Assembly: GCA_017461475.1 (NCBI GenBank)
Contig: JAFTXX010000009.1
Location: forward strand, 1 to 46,725
DNA from: Clostridia bacterium
Lineage (GTDB): Bacteria > Bacillota > Clostridia > Oscillospirales > CAG-272
Length of the DNA: 46,725 bases
Reading direction: 5' to 3'
A model generated the notes under the pieces. The model was not told the DNA's origin, did not search any database, and worked only from the letters and a program-made list of their open reading frames with translations. A program made the translations under genes and the position numbers. Below are positions 23,496 through 30,577 of this stretch, piece by piece; within the stretch, counting starts at the first letter, position 1, and each line of letters starts with the position of its first letter.

Positions 23496-25304
23496 ATGAA
23501 AAGGTTTTTACTCTGCCTTTGCACAGTAATACTCGCTACGGCCATGCTTGCAGTAGGCGCATTTGCGGCTGAGACCGTAATTTATGAGAACGATTTCTCT
23601 GACGCAAGCACCATTTCCGACTTCACTCAGTACAGTTTTGAGTGGGCAATCAAAGACGGCGGCCTTTATTACACCGGTACAAAGACCAACGGCTCTGCTG
23701 ACTTCGGTCATATTCTCTGGAACGGCGGCAGCGGCCTCACCGACTACATCGTTGAGGTTGACTATATGAACGTTCAGACCGCAGGCGGCATTGTTTTCCG
23801 CTGCGACCTTTCCAAGGCTGACGAAACTTCCAACGGCTATTACGGCTATCTTGCATTTATTGCAAACGACGCTGCAAAGGGCGCGTTCGGCTGTCCCAAC
23901 ACAGACGGCGTATGGAAAAACAACATCAATGTCGGTAAGAGCGGCAACTGCAATCTCGGCTCCAACGTTCACATCAAGGTTACCGTTAAGGGCAATGACA
24001 TCAAGGTTGAAATGACCAACATTGACAACGGAAAGACCGTTTATTCTTATTCTTACACCATCGGCTCTTCCGAGCACGACACCGCTAATTGGGCAAGCGG
24101 CACCGCGGGTCTCCGCATTCGCTCGGATTTTGCTTCCACCAGCGCAAAGTCTGCAAACAACGCTTACTTTGACAACTTCAGAATCCTTACCGCGGATTCC
24201 GCTTCGGAGTATGTTCCCACAACTCCTACTACTCCCACCACACCCACCACTCCTACAACACCTACAACTCCTTCCACTCCCGTTGTAGCAAAGGCTATCG
24301 ACACATCCAACCTCGTTCCCGTTTACACAAATACCTTTGACAATGCGGCAGCTATTGCTGATTTTACTCAGTATCGCGGCACTTGGGCGGTTTACCAGGG
24401 TAAGCTCTTCCTCTCCGCTCTTGCGGCAGGCACACAGTCCTACATTCTCTACGGCGGCGACATGGATCTTGTAACTCTTGAGGATTATGTTGTAGACGTT
24501 GATATGTACAACACCCAGACTCAGGGCGGTATTATCATGTGTTCGGACTATGCAAACGTTACCGGTGACACCGATGACGGCTTCATGGGCTACATGATGT
24601 TCATTTCCAACGACGGTACTCTCGGCGCTATCGGCGCAGGCCTTTCCGACGGCAAGTGGTACCAGGGCAACATTGAAGTTTCTAAGGCTGTGCTTTCTCC
24701 CGGTATGGATATCCACATTCAGGCGGCAGTTAAGGACGGCGTAGTTCAGATCACCATTACCGAGCTCGCAACCGGCAAGGTTCTCTGGACTCACTATGAA
24801 GCAAACGACTTTTGGTCAAGCGGTACTTTCGGCTTCCGTCTCCGCGGCAAGGCTACAAATGCAGGCCTTGACAATCTCAACACCACCGCATTTGACAACC
24901 TCGTAATTTCTACTTTCGGCGAAGAGACCGAACCCACCGTTGTTAAACTCACCATCGGTGAGACTGTAGGCTACATCAACGGTGTTGCAAACACTCTCGA
25001 CGCAGCGCCCATTATCCGCGAGAGCCGCACAATGCTCCCCGTACGCTTTGTAGCAGAAGCATTCGGCGCAACTGTTGGCTGGGATGGCGCAACTTCCACC
25101 GCAACTCTCACCACCGCTGACACCACCATTGAAATCACCATCGGTGCCACCACCGCGAAAGTAAACGGTCAGACTGTTACACTCGACGCACCCGCGTTTA
25201 TTGAAAACAGCCGCACCTACCTCCCCGTACGTTTCGTTGCCGAAAACCTCGGCGCAACCGTCGCGTGGGACGGTGCTACCTCGACAGCTACGCTGACGAA
25301 GTAG
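23496..25304 (+). CDS. Secreted two-module (LamG/sialidase-fold-like) protein with copper-amine-oxidase-N C-terminus
   Basis: 602 residues. Signal peptide at 1-24 (cut near AFA/AE). Two homologous modules (about 25-240 and 270-470) share the DFTQY, YIVEVDY/YVVDVDM, GGIV/GGII and FDNFRI/FDNLVI patterns of beta-sandwich glycan-binding or DUF1080-like domains. They are joined by a (T-T-P)n linker (about 243-265). The C-terminal 120 residues are a copper-amine-oxidase N-terminal type domain with two SRTMLPVRFVAEAFGA / SRTYLPVRFVAENLGA repeats, a common wall- or matrix-associated module in clostridia. No catalytic residues are recognised; a carbohydrate-binding or scaffold role is inferred. AAGGAGG precedes the ATG. 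It lies downstream of the SLH gene with its own transcription unit. Confidence 0.8.
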   Translation: MKRFLLCLCTVILATAMLAVGAFAAETVIYENDFSDASTISDFTQYSFEWAIKDGGLYYTGTKTNGSADFGHILWNGGSGLTDYIVEVDYMNVQTAGGIVFRCDLSKADETSNGYYGYLAFIANDAAKGAFGCPNTDGVWKNNINVGKSGNCNLGSNVHIKVTVKGNDIKVEMTNIDNGKTVYSYSYTIGSSEHDTANWASGTAGLRIRSDFASTSAKSANNAYFDNFRILTADSASEYVPTTPTTPTTPTTPTTPTTPSTPVVAKAIDTSNLVPVYTNTFDNAAAIADFTQYRGTWAVYQGKLFLSALAAGTQSYILYGGDMDLVTLEDYVVDVDMYNTQTQGGIIMCSDYANVTGDTDDGFMGYMMFISNDGTLGAIGAGLSDGKWYQGNIEVSKAVLSPGMDIHIQAAVKDGVVQITITELATGKVLWTHYEANDFWSSGTFGFRLRGKATNAGLDNLNTTAFDNLVISTFGEETEPTVVKLTIGETVGYINGVANTLDAAPIIRESRTMLPVRFVAEAFGATVGWDGATSTATLTTADTTIEITIGATTAKVNGQTVTLDAPAFIENSRTYLPVRFVAENLGATVAWDGATSTATLTK

Positions 25305-25415
25305 CAGTTATATTCGCCTATCGGCGAGTTATATTGCTTCGCAGTGATATTCGGCTTCGCCGAGTGATATTGCCCTTCGGGCAGTTTATCACGTTTGCGG
25401 CAGCAAACATATCAC
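25305..25415. repeat. Hairpin array 1 (constant linkers, variable stems)
   Basis: Five small hairpins in tandem: TCGCC-TATC-GGCGA, TGC-TTC-GCA, TCGGC-TTC-GCCGA, TGCCC-TTC-GGGCA, GTTTGC-GGCA-GCAAAC. The linkers are nearly constant: AGTTATAT, AGTGATAT, AGTTTATCAC, ATATCAC. Stem sequences differ but each is self-complementary. The array starts right after the stop of the secreted-protein gene. Confidence 0.8.
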
Positions 25416-25416
25416 T

Positions 25417-25448
25417 AAAAAGAGGAACTCTTTCGAGTTCCTCTTTTT
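25417..25448. terminator. Bidirectional terminator
   Basis: AAAAAGAGGAACTC and GAGTTCCTCTTTTT arms around TTTC, between convergent genes. The T-run overlaps the stop of the minus-strand ThyX-like gene. Confidence 0.9.
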
Positions 25449-26070
25449 ATTCATCTTTGCAACAAATCAAATCTTTTGCATACGGCAGCGACAATATCCA
25501 GTCGCACAGCGTATGCCACTCGTCGAGTTTGTGGGAGCGGCGGGCATAGTAGATGTTTACGAGCGTTTCGTAGTTCATCGTTATTGTGCGAAGTTGGTTG
25601 TATGACGAGGGAAGAAGCTGGATAAGGTCATACCAGTAGGTCTTGTCCTTGTTTTCCATGTAACGCAGACGCGTTTCTTCCATATACTTAATATAGGCAG
25701 TGAACGCTTCGAGCGCGCCGTCCGTCATATGGTCGGTACTGAAGTCCGAGAGTTCAAAGGGCTTCGCGTGTATCTTGTGCATTGTACTTGTGGAGTTTGC
25801 GACGGTAGCCACTTTGTAGGTGTCAAATTCCTTCCACCAGTACATCGGTGCGGTTATGTCCACAGAGACTAAAATCTGACGCATAAATTTGCGGTGGTCG
25901 CTGCCCGCTTTGCAAAGTCGCTTTGCAAGGTCAAGGTCGTTTTCGCCGAGAATGTAGTTCCCGTTTTCGTCATACGCGCTGTCCGAGCGCGCCCACGAAT
26001 TAAGCGGATTGCGCGCACCGCGGATGGCGTTTTCAAGATTCATTACACAGCCGTGTTCAACTTTAAGCAT
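25447..26070 (-). CDS. Conserved ThyX-like hypothetical protein
   Basis: 207 residues. Core SDHRKFMRQI...APMYWWKEFDTYK...NSTSTMHKI, then LPSSYNQLRTITMNYETL and RRSHKLDEWHTLCDWI. The spacing of His-Arg, Trp-Trp-x-Glu-Phe and Ser-x-Ser-x-x-His, and the final Arg-Arg-x-His-x-x-x-Glu-Trp helix, recall flavin-dependent thymidylate synthase (ThyX), but the canonical RHRxxSxNExSxR motif is not intact, so thymidylate synthesis is not claimed. The start at 26070 has GGAGATTA upstream; a frame running to 26205 passes through element D and is rejected. Its 5' leader of about 175 bases contains element D copy 2, downstream of a consensus promoter. Confidence 0.6.
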   Translation of the reverse strand: MLKVEHGCVMNLENAIRGARNPLNSWARSDSAYDENGNYILGENDLDLAKRLCKAGSDHRKFMRQILVSVDITAPMYWWKEFDTYKVATVANSTSTMHKIHAKPFELSDFSTDHMTDGALEAFTAYIKYMEETRLRYMENKDKTYWYDLIQLLPSSYNQLRTITMNYETLVNIYYARRSHKLDEWHTLCDWILSLPYAKDLICCKDE

Positions 26071-26080
26071 ACTAATCTCC

Positions 26081-26227
26081 ATTCCGCCGCCAAGCGGCGG
26101 CACAAAAAGTAAAATGAAATCCTCGGTACCGCACTTAGTGCGGCAAAATGGGGGTGGGTCCCATTTTGCGAGGAGTTCGGGCGTGAAACAATTCGTGTAA
26201 AACAAATTGCTAATTAAATTTTCACGC
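26081..26227 (-). other. Element D copy 2: structured 147-bp leader in 5' UTR
   Basis: The inverted, ungapped partner of 19984-20130, also exactly 147 bases. On the minus strand the first stem is GCGTGAAA/TTTCACGC where copy 1 has GCGCGAAA/TTTCGCGC; the second is GCAAAATGGG/CCCATTTTGC where copy 1 has GAG/CTC. The changes compensate and keep pairing. The last stem is GCCGCC/GGCGGC. It is followed by GGAGATTA as the ribosome-binding site of the ThyX-like gene; the upstream flank GGTGTTTA matches 6 of 8 bases. Confidence 0.8.
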
Positions 26228-26254
26228 TAAACACCTCATTTCTTTGTTATATCT

Positions 26255-26283
26255 AGTATACAATATGGAGTGGTTTTCGTCAA
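26255..26283 (-). promoter_or_regulatory. Promoter of the ThyX-like gene
   Basis: On the minus strand TTGACG, 17-base spacer, TATACT. The predicted transcript start near 26248 lies upstream of element D copy 2, so the element should be transcribed as a 5' leader. Confidence 0.65.
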
Positions 26284-26338
26284 TAAAAACTCATATATTG
26301 TGGTTGAAAAAATTTTTTAATTTTTTTTTAAAAAAGTG

Positions 26339-26367
26339 TTGACAAAAGGTAGTGGTTATGCTATACT
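26339..26367 (+). promoter_or_regulatory. Promoter of the tRNA cluster
   Basis: TTGACA, 17-base spacer, TATACT, about 60 bases before tRNA-Val. This is a strong consensus, as expected for stable RNA. Confidence 0.85.
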
Positions 26368-26426
26368 AATGAAGTCGCAAGGCTGGTGAACAAAAAACTC
26401 TGGGCCTTAAGATTAAAGCATAAGAT

Positions 26427-26502
26427 GGAAGTTTAGCTCAGCTGGGAGAGCATCTGCCTTACAAGCAGAGGGTCAGAGGTTCGAGCCCTCTAACTTCCAC
26501 CA
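26427..26502 (+). tRNA. tRNA-Val (TAC)
   Basis: 76 bases with complete cloverleaf: acceptor GGAAGTT/AACTTCC, anticodon loop CTTACAA, T-loop GGTTCGAGCC, encoded CCA. First of five genes in the cluster. Confidence 0.97.
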
Positions 26503-26505
26503 TAT

Positions 26506-26582
26506 GGCCCGGTAGTTCAGTTGGTTAGAACGCTAGCCTGTCACGCTAGAGGTCGTGGGTTCGAGTCCCATCCGGGTCGCCA
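26506..26582 (+). tRNA. tRNA-Asp (GTC)
   Basis: 77 bases; anticodon loop CTGTCAC, T-loop GGTTCGAGTCC, encoded CCA. Only three bases separate it from tRNA-Val. Confidence 0.97.
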
Positions 26583-26601
26583 ATTTAATGGTAATTCACT
26601 T

Positions 26602-26677
<76 letters not shown>

Positions 26678-26694
26678 GCGGCATTGACCGCTAT

Positions 26695-26770
26695 GCGGAT
26701 TTAGCTCATTTGGTAGAGCGCCACCTTGCCAAGGTGGAGGTGGCGGGTTCGAGCCCCGTAATCCGCTCCA
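26695..26770 (+). tRNA. tRNA-Gly (GCC)
   Basis: 76 bases; acceptor GCGGATT/AATCCGC, anticodon loop TTGCCAA, T-loop GGTTCGAGCCC, encoded CCA. Confidence 0.97.
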
Positions 26771-26802
26771 AAATCGGACACGAAAATTCGTGTCCGATTT
26801 CT
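26771..26802 (+). terminator. Hairpin between tRNA-Gly and tRNA-Cys
   Basis: A perfect inverted repeat AAATCGGACACGAA with its complement, followed by only TCT. It could be a partial terminator or a processing site inside the tRNA transcript, as no new promoter precedes tRNA-Cys. Confidence 0.45.
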
Positions 26803-26808
26803 ATTCTC

Positions 26809-26883
<75 letters not shown>

Positions 26884-26884
26884 G

Positions 26885-26923
26885 AAAAACAAAAAGCACC
26901 CGAGACGGGTGCTTTTTGTTTTT
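26885..26923 (+). terminator. Terminator of the tRNA cluster
   Basis: AAAAACAAAAAGCACCC and its complement around GAGA, with T-runs, directly after tRNA-Cys. Confidence 0.92.
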
Positions 26924-26927
26924 CAGC

Positions 26928-27091
26928 TAAATCCGTCCTTGCGGACGGGATAAATCACTGCGTGATGAAATCTGCTGACGCAGATGAAATCGCCTTCGGC
27001 GGTTAATGACGGATTTAATTTCATCAAAGCCGCAGGCTTTGATTTCATCCAACGCAGTTGGATTTCATCGTGCGCTTGCGCACGATTTCAT
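26928..27091. repeat. Hairpin array 2 (constant linkers, variable stems, two mirrored halves)
   Basis: Left half bounded by TAAATCCGTC (26928-26937) and GACGGATTTA (27008-27017), with hairpins CCGTCC/GGACGG, ATCAC/GTGAT, ATCTGC/GCAGAT, CGCC/GGCG joined by GAAAT-type linkers. Right half has CAAAGC/GCTTTG (27025-27041), CCAAC/GTTGG (27049-27061), CGTGCGC/GCGCACG (27069-27084), each separated by exactly ATTTCAT. The linker of the right half is the complement of the left one. No coding capacity. It fills the space between the tRNA terminator and the next small gene. Confidence 0.85.
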
Positions 27092-27103
27092 TTTTAGGCA
27101 GAG

Positions 27104-27109
27104 TATAAT
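27104..27109 (+). promoter_or_regulatory. Possible -10 element of the DUF3006-like gene
   Basis: TATAAT, 27 bases before the start codon. No matching -35; that position is occupied by the last hairpin of array 2. Confidence 0.4.
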
Positions 27110-27136
27110 ATGTATTTTATTTTGTGAGGTATTTAT

Positions 27137-27301
27137 ATGGAACCGCGGGACTACACACTTACACGCATTGAGGGCGAATACGCATATCTTGCCGACGAAG
27201 ACGGCGGTGAGGTGTTTATTGCGCTTGCGCTGCTCCCTGCGGGCGCAACCGTCGGTTCGCGCTTGCACTGCGAGATGTTTGAATATACCCTCATAGGGTA
27301 G
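27137..27301 (+). CDS. Small DUF3006-like protein
   Basis: 54 residues. The pattern TRIEGEYAYLADEDGGEVFIALALLPAGATVGSRL-type (Arg-Ile-Glu-Gly, Ala-x-Leu, Asp-Gly-Gly, Leu-Leu-Pro-x-Gly-Ala) matches the short beta proteins of DUF3006, whose role is unknown, although relatives sit next to metallo-hydrolase or proteolysis genes. GTGAGG lies 7 bases before the ATG. It lies between hairpin array 2 and repeat A copy 5, which begins 9 bases after the stop. It is expressed alone, if at all. Confidence 0.65.
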   Translation: MEPRDYTLTRIEGEYAYLADEDGGEVFIALALLPAGATVGSRLHCEMFEYTLIG

Positions 27302-27309
27302 TAAAAAGG

Positions 27310-27554
27310 TAAATAAATGTTTATGTGTTCAAGCAAACATCTCCCCGCGAGATCCTTCACTCCTGCCATACTCGCTTTGCGAGTATGGCAGGAACCTTCG
27401 GTTCCTTGTGCTCCGTTCGAGGATGACAAGCGGGGGTTGTTACAGTGCGTAAACAAAGGCTTTTTTAGCACTTTGCTAAATCCCGCCCTTGTCATCCTTG
27501 AGCGTCAGCGTTGCGATCTCGGGCGGAGATGGCAGTAACATAAACATTTATTTA
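27310..27554 (-). repeat. Repeat A copy 5 (245-bp class)
   Basis: Ends TAAATAAATGTTTATG and TAAACATTTATTTA; both differ from the family consensus by compensating changes, so the ends still pair. It carries the extra hairpin CTGCCATACTC/GAGTATGGCAG and AACCTTCGGTT. The last three bases (27552-27554) form the stop codon of the flippase gene on the minus strand. Confidence 0.88.
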
Positions 27555-29081
27555 CCTAACGGCTTTTTCTTTCACCACGCCGCCTAGCCACGTGCGTTCT
27601 TCTTTGCCTATGGCACCGAGGCAGGCGGCGAGGGCGAAGTAGCAGAGGATATAGACGACGCATTCAAAAATCAGCGTTGCGGCGGAAGCCTTATGCGGGG
27701 CGAGCGAGAGCAGGATGTTACAGATATTCGCCGCGCCGATGGCGGCGGCGAGGGGAGAGAGCAGGATTTTTGCGAGGTTTATCTTCATATCGACGAGGCT
27801 CAGCAATTTCCAGATGCTGAACACGGTGTTGACGCACTCGGAGACGTAGATGACGACGATGTAACCGTAAACGCCCATCTGTGGCACGAGAAGCCACACA
27901 AGCAGTACGCTTATCGCGGCATCGGCGATATTGACGCACATGGTGTAAAACTGCTTGCCGAGGCCTTTTAAGACCGAGTCGGTGACGGTGTCAAGGAACA
28001 TCACGGGCATGAGCGGCGCGAGCGCGCGGAGATACTTGGCGCCCTCTTCGGACGAGTAGATGACATTGCAAAAGTCGCTTGCAAAGGTGCTGAGCATACC
28101 GGCGCAGAGCATTGAGAAAAACAGCGTTACAAAGAAGGCGCGCGAGGTTATGTAGGCGACTTCTTTTTTGTTGCCTGCGGCGTGAAATTCGGTTATCTCG
28201 GGTATGACCTGCCCCGAAAACGCGCCGACGAAGGACGACGGATAGAGCACTATGGGTAGTGCAACGGCGCTGACAATGCCGTATGTGGCGAGGGCGTTTG
28301 GGTCGCCGTAGGCGGTGAGGCCTATCGGAATCAGAATATGCTCGACGGTGACAAGTCCCGAGCGGACATACGCGGAAAAGGCGACGGGCAGGGAAATGCT
28401 TGTGACCTCGCGCATTTTCACCTTTTTTCCGCCGCCTTTTAATGTGCGGATGTCGGCAATGTATGAGAGTATCTGTACAAAAAATGAAAAAATTTCGCTT
28501 ATCGTGCCGCCGAGGACGAGTGCAAGGCAGGCGTATTCAACGCCGCGCGGCACGAACAGCGAGAGCAGAAATGTGCAACTCGAAATTTTGACGGTTTGCT
28601 CAAGGACTTGCGAAATTGCGTTTTTATAAACGCGGCGCACTGCGGCGTAGTACCCTGAGAAAGCTGAGCAGAGTGACAGCGGGAGCAACGACAGCGACAG
28701 GGCGCGGATCGACATCGCGGCGCGCGGCTCGTTTAAAAAGTGTTCCGCCGCAAACGAGGAGAATATAAACAGCAAAATGCTTGCCGCCGCGCCGAAACAC
28801 GCGCTGTAGAGCAGGCATTTTTTCATCGCGCTTTTGACGCTTGCGCCCTCGTTTTTGCCGAAGTAAAGCGCTACAAGCCGCGTTGCGGCGAGGTTTACGC
28901 CCGACGTGGCAAGTGTGACTGCAAAGGTATAAACGCTCATTACAAGCGAAAAAAGGCCCATGCCCTCACTGCCGACCTTGTTGACGCAGAAAGCGTTGAA
29001 CGCCACCGAAACCGTGCGCATCAGCAGTGTGCACGCGCTCAGAATCAGCGCGTTGATGAAGTATTTTTTTGCTCTGTTCAT
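27552..29081 (-). CDS. SpoVB/MATE-like polysaccharide flippase
   Basis: 509 residues with about 12-14 membrane helices. The N-terminus (NALILSACTLLMRTVSVAFNAFC, GSEGMGLFSLVMSVYTF) and the GLVTVEHILIP and SFVGAFSGQVIPEI segments match the stage V sporulation protein B / MurJ-like branch of the MOP superfamily, which flips lipid-linked sugars across the membrane. Whether it serves the spore cortex or another wall polymer cannot be told. The start at 29081 has AAGGGG upstream; an ATG at 29114 lacks a site. The stop codon TAA is supplied by the terminal repeat of repeat A, so the original C-terminus may have been longer or shorter. Confidence 0.82.
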   Translation of the reverse strand: MNRAKKYFINALILSACTLLMRTVSVAFNAFCVNKVGSEGMGLFSLVMSVYTFAVTLATSGVNLAATRLVALYFGKNEGASVKSAMKKCLLYSACFGAAASILLFIFSSFAAEHFLNEPRAAMSIRALSLSLLPLSLCSAFSGYYAAVRRVYKNAISQVLEQTVKISSCTFLLSLFVPRGVEYACLALVLGGTISEIFSFFVQILSYIADIRTLKGGGKKVKMREVTSISLPVAFSAYVRSGLVTVEHILIPIGLTAYGDPNALATYGIVSAVALPIVLYPSSFVGAFSGQVIPEITEFHAAGNKKEVAYITSRAFFVTLFFSMLCAGMLSTFASDFCNVIYSSEEGAKYLRALAPLMPVMFLDTVTDSVLKGLGKQFYTMCVNIADAAISVLLVWLLVPQMGVYGYIVVIYVSECVNTVFSIWKLLSLVDMKINLAKILLSPLAAAIGAANICNILLSLAPHKASAATLIFECVVYILCYFALAACLGAIGKEERTWLGGVVKEKAVR

Positions 29082-29124
29082 TTCATCGCCCCTTTTAGAT
29101 AAATGTATGCGCAATAGGCGAAAA

Positions 29125-29158
29125 AAAGAATAAAGCCCGCTTTAGGCGGGCTTTATTT
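29125..29158 (-). terminator. Terminator of the amidase-like gene
   Basis: AAAGCCCGCC and GGCGGGCTTT arms around TAAA, then TATTCTTTTTTT on the minus strand. Confidence 0.8.
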
Positions 29159-29705
29159 ACAGCGGCAGACTCTCCCCGCTGAGCAGGCGTTCAAAGCAGA
29201 AACTCGAATTGAACTCTATTTCAAACCTCACGCCTAGGATATGTATAAACCTTGCCGAGCCGTAGTTGTAACTTGACAGCGGGCGGTCAAAGGCATCGTC
29301 CGAGTGCGCGGCGACAAGGATGCCGCCGTCGTCTCCGAACCCGCTGACAAAGAGAGTATGATAAAAGTCGCCGTCACGCTCAAGTTGAACCACGTCGCCG
29401 ACTTCCACCTCGCTTTCGCTGACCTCTTCGCCAAATGGACCTACGCCGCGGTTACCCGTAATAAAGTTGTAAAAATACTCCACTCCCGTCCATGATGCGG
29501 TGCGGGTCTCGCTGTCTATGTAATACCATCCGAATGTCGGAGTGAAGTTCATCTGACAGCTTCCCGCAAGCACGGCTTGCGAAACGAAGTTTGTGCAGTC
29601 GCCGCCCTGCCCCGTGTAATTATAAAAAAGCGGATTGCGCGCAAACGCCCAAGTCTCGGCGTACTTAACTGCGTTTTCGCGGTTGTATCTTCTCTGAACA
29701 AGCAT
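29157..29705 (-). CDS. Amidase_6-type putative cell-wall cysteine hydrolase
   Basis: 182 residues. YNYTGQGGDCTNFVSQA contains the conserved GGDCTNFVSQ signature of the amidase_6 family, with the probable catalytic Cys at about 37; a His follows in DFYHTLFVSG, and the NYGSARFIHI end is typical. The family is related to CHAP/NlpC-like cysteine hydrolases. No signal peptide is visible from the chosen start (29705, with GGAGGTG upstream), so export is uncertain; a frame extending to 29780 would add a hydrophobic stretch but has no ribosome-binding site. Monocistronic with its own terminator. Confidence 0.8.
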   Translation of the reverse strand: MLVQRRYNRENAVKYAETWAFARNPLFYNYTGQGGDCTNFVSQAVLAGSCQMNFTPTFGWYYIDSETRTASWTGVEYFYNFITGNRGVGPFGEEVSESEVEVGDVVQLERDGDFYHTLFVSGFGDDGGILVAAHSDDAFDRPLSSYNYGSARFIHILGVRFEIEFNSSFCFERLLSGESLPL

Positions 29706-29750
29706 AAAAGCACCTCCTAAGAGCAGGATATGCGCGAAGAGGAGAAAAGG

Positions 29751-29995
29751 TAAATTGATGGTTAGAGGCGGGGCAAACATCTCCCCGCGAGATCCTTCAC
29801 TCCGCCCATACTCGCTTTGCGAGTATGGCAGGAACCTTCGGTTCCTTGTGCTCCGTTCGAGGATGACAAGCGGGGGTTGTTACAGTGCGATAAAATAAGC
29901 CTTTTTTAGCACTTTGCTTAAACCCGCCCTTGTCATCCTTGAGCGTCAGCGTTGCGATCTCGGGCGGAGATGTCAGTTCAATAAACAATAATTTA
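29751..29995 (-). repeat. Repeat A copy 6 (245-bp class)
   Basis: Nearly identical to the copy at 27310-27554, including the CTCGCTTTGCGAG hairpin. The left end is diverged (TAAATTGATGGTTAG), the right end is AATAAACAATAATTTA. Orientation matches copies 1 and 5. Confidence 0.85.
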
Positions 29996-30025
29996 AAAAG
30001 GAACTGCCGTCGACAGTTCCTTTTT
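29995..30025 (-). terminator. Terminator of the ABC importer operon
   Basis: AAAAAGGAACTG and CAGTTCCTTTTT arms around CCGTCGA, just after the ATPase stop, abutting repeat A. Confidence 0.8.
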
Positions 30026-30028
30026 ACT

Positions 30029-30577
30029 TTACAACCTTATTATATTGTCCGCGAATGCTGCTTCTTCGTCGGAATGGGTAACAAGCACCACGGTTTTCGC
30101 TCGCATAAGCGGCATGAGATTCTTTACCACAGTTTCCTTTGTGTCCTTATCGAGCGCGGAAAACGGCTCGTCCATGAGCCAGATGTCGCCGCCGAAGGCG
30201 GCAAGCCTTGCAAGTGCAACACGCTGACGCTCGCCGCCCGACATTTCATCGGGTTTTTTATCGGAAAGAGATGCCGCCGCGCAAAGGTCAAGCGCGCGCT
30301 TTGCATCCTCGTCGCTGTCCGTGACAAGACGCACGTTTTCAAACGCTGTGAGCGAGGGCAAAAGGCGATGCTCCTGAAAGAGATATCCCACCTTGCCGCT
30401 TGCCTTAACTTTGCCGCCGTCGGCTTTTTCAAGCCCAGAAAGCAGGCGCAAAACGGTGGTCTTGCCGCGCCCCGATACGCCGAGCAGAGCGGTTATTTTG
30501 CCGTCCTCAAAGTTCAGAGTGACATTGTCAAGCACAGTGCCGTCATATGCCTTTGTAACATTTTCAAATACTATCAT
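30029..30577 (-). CDS. ABC transporter ATP-binding protein (NitT/TauT type)
   Basis: 182 residues, shorter than the usual 240 or so for this family. Walker A GVSGRGKT (33-40), signature MSGGERQRV (112-120), Walker B WLMDEP (133-138) and switch His at about 168 are all present, so it should hydrolyse ATP; the helical subdomain is compact. It pairs with the permease, whose stop overlaps its start (ATGA, 30574-30577). Last gene of the three-gene importer operon, followed by a terminator. Small thiamine-precursor or aliphatic-sulfonate importers look similar; the substrate is undetermined. Confidence 0.9.
   Translation of the reverse strand: MIVFENVTKAYDGTVLDNVTLNFEDGKITALLGVSGRGKTTVLRLLSGLEKADGGKVKASGKVGYLFQEHRLLPSLTAFENVRLVTDSDEDAKRALDLCAAASLSDKKPDEMSGGERQRVALARLAAFGGDIWLMDEPFSALDKDTKETVVKNLMPLMRAKTVVLVTHSDEEAAFADNIIRL

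Noticed and set aside
26071-26205. N-terminal extension of the ThyX-like protein
   Set aside because: It is the translated element D, and GGAGATTA marks the start at 26070.
26928-27091. CRISPR array
   Set aside because: The spaced constant linkers look CRISPR-like, but the repeats are only 7-9 bases, the spacers are themselves palindromes, and no cas gene is present.
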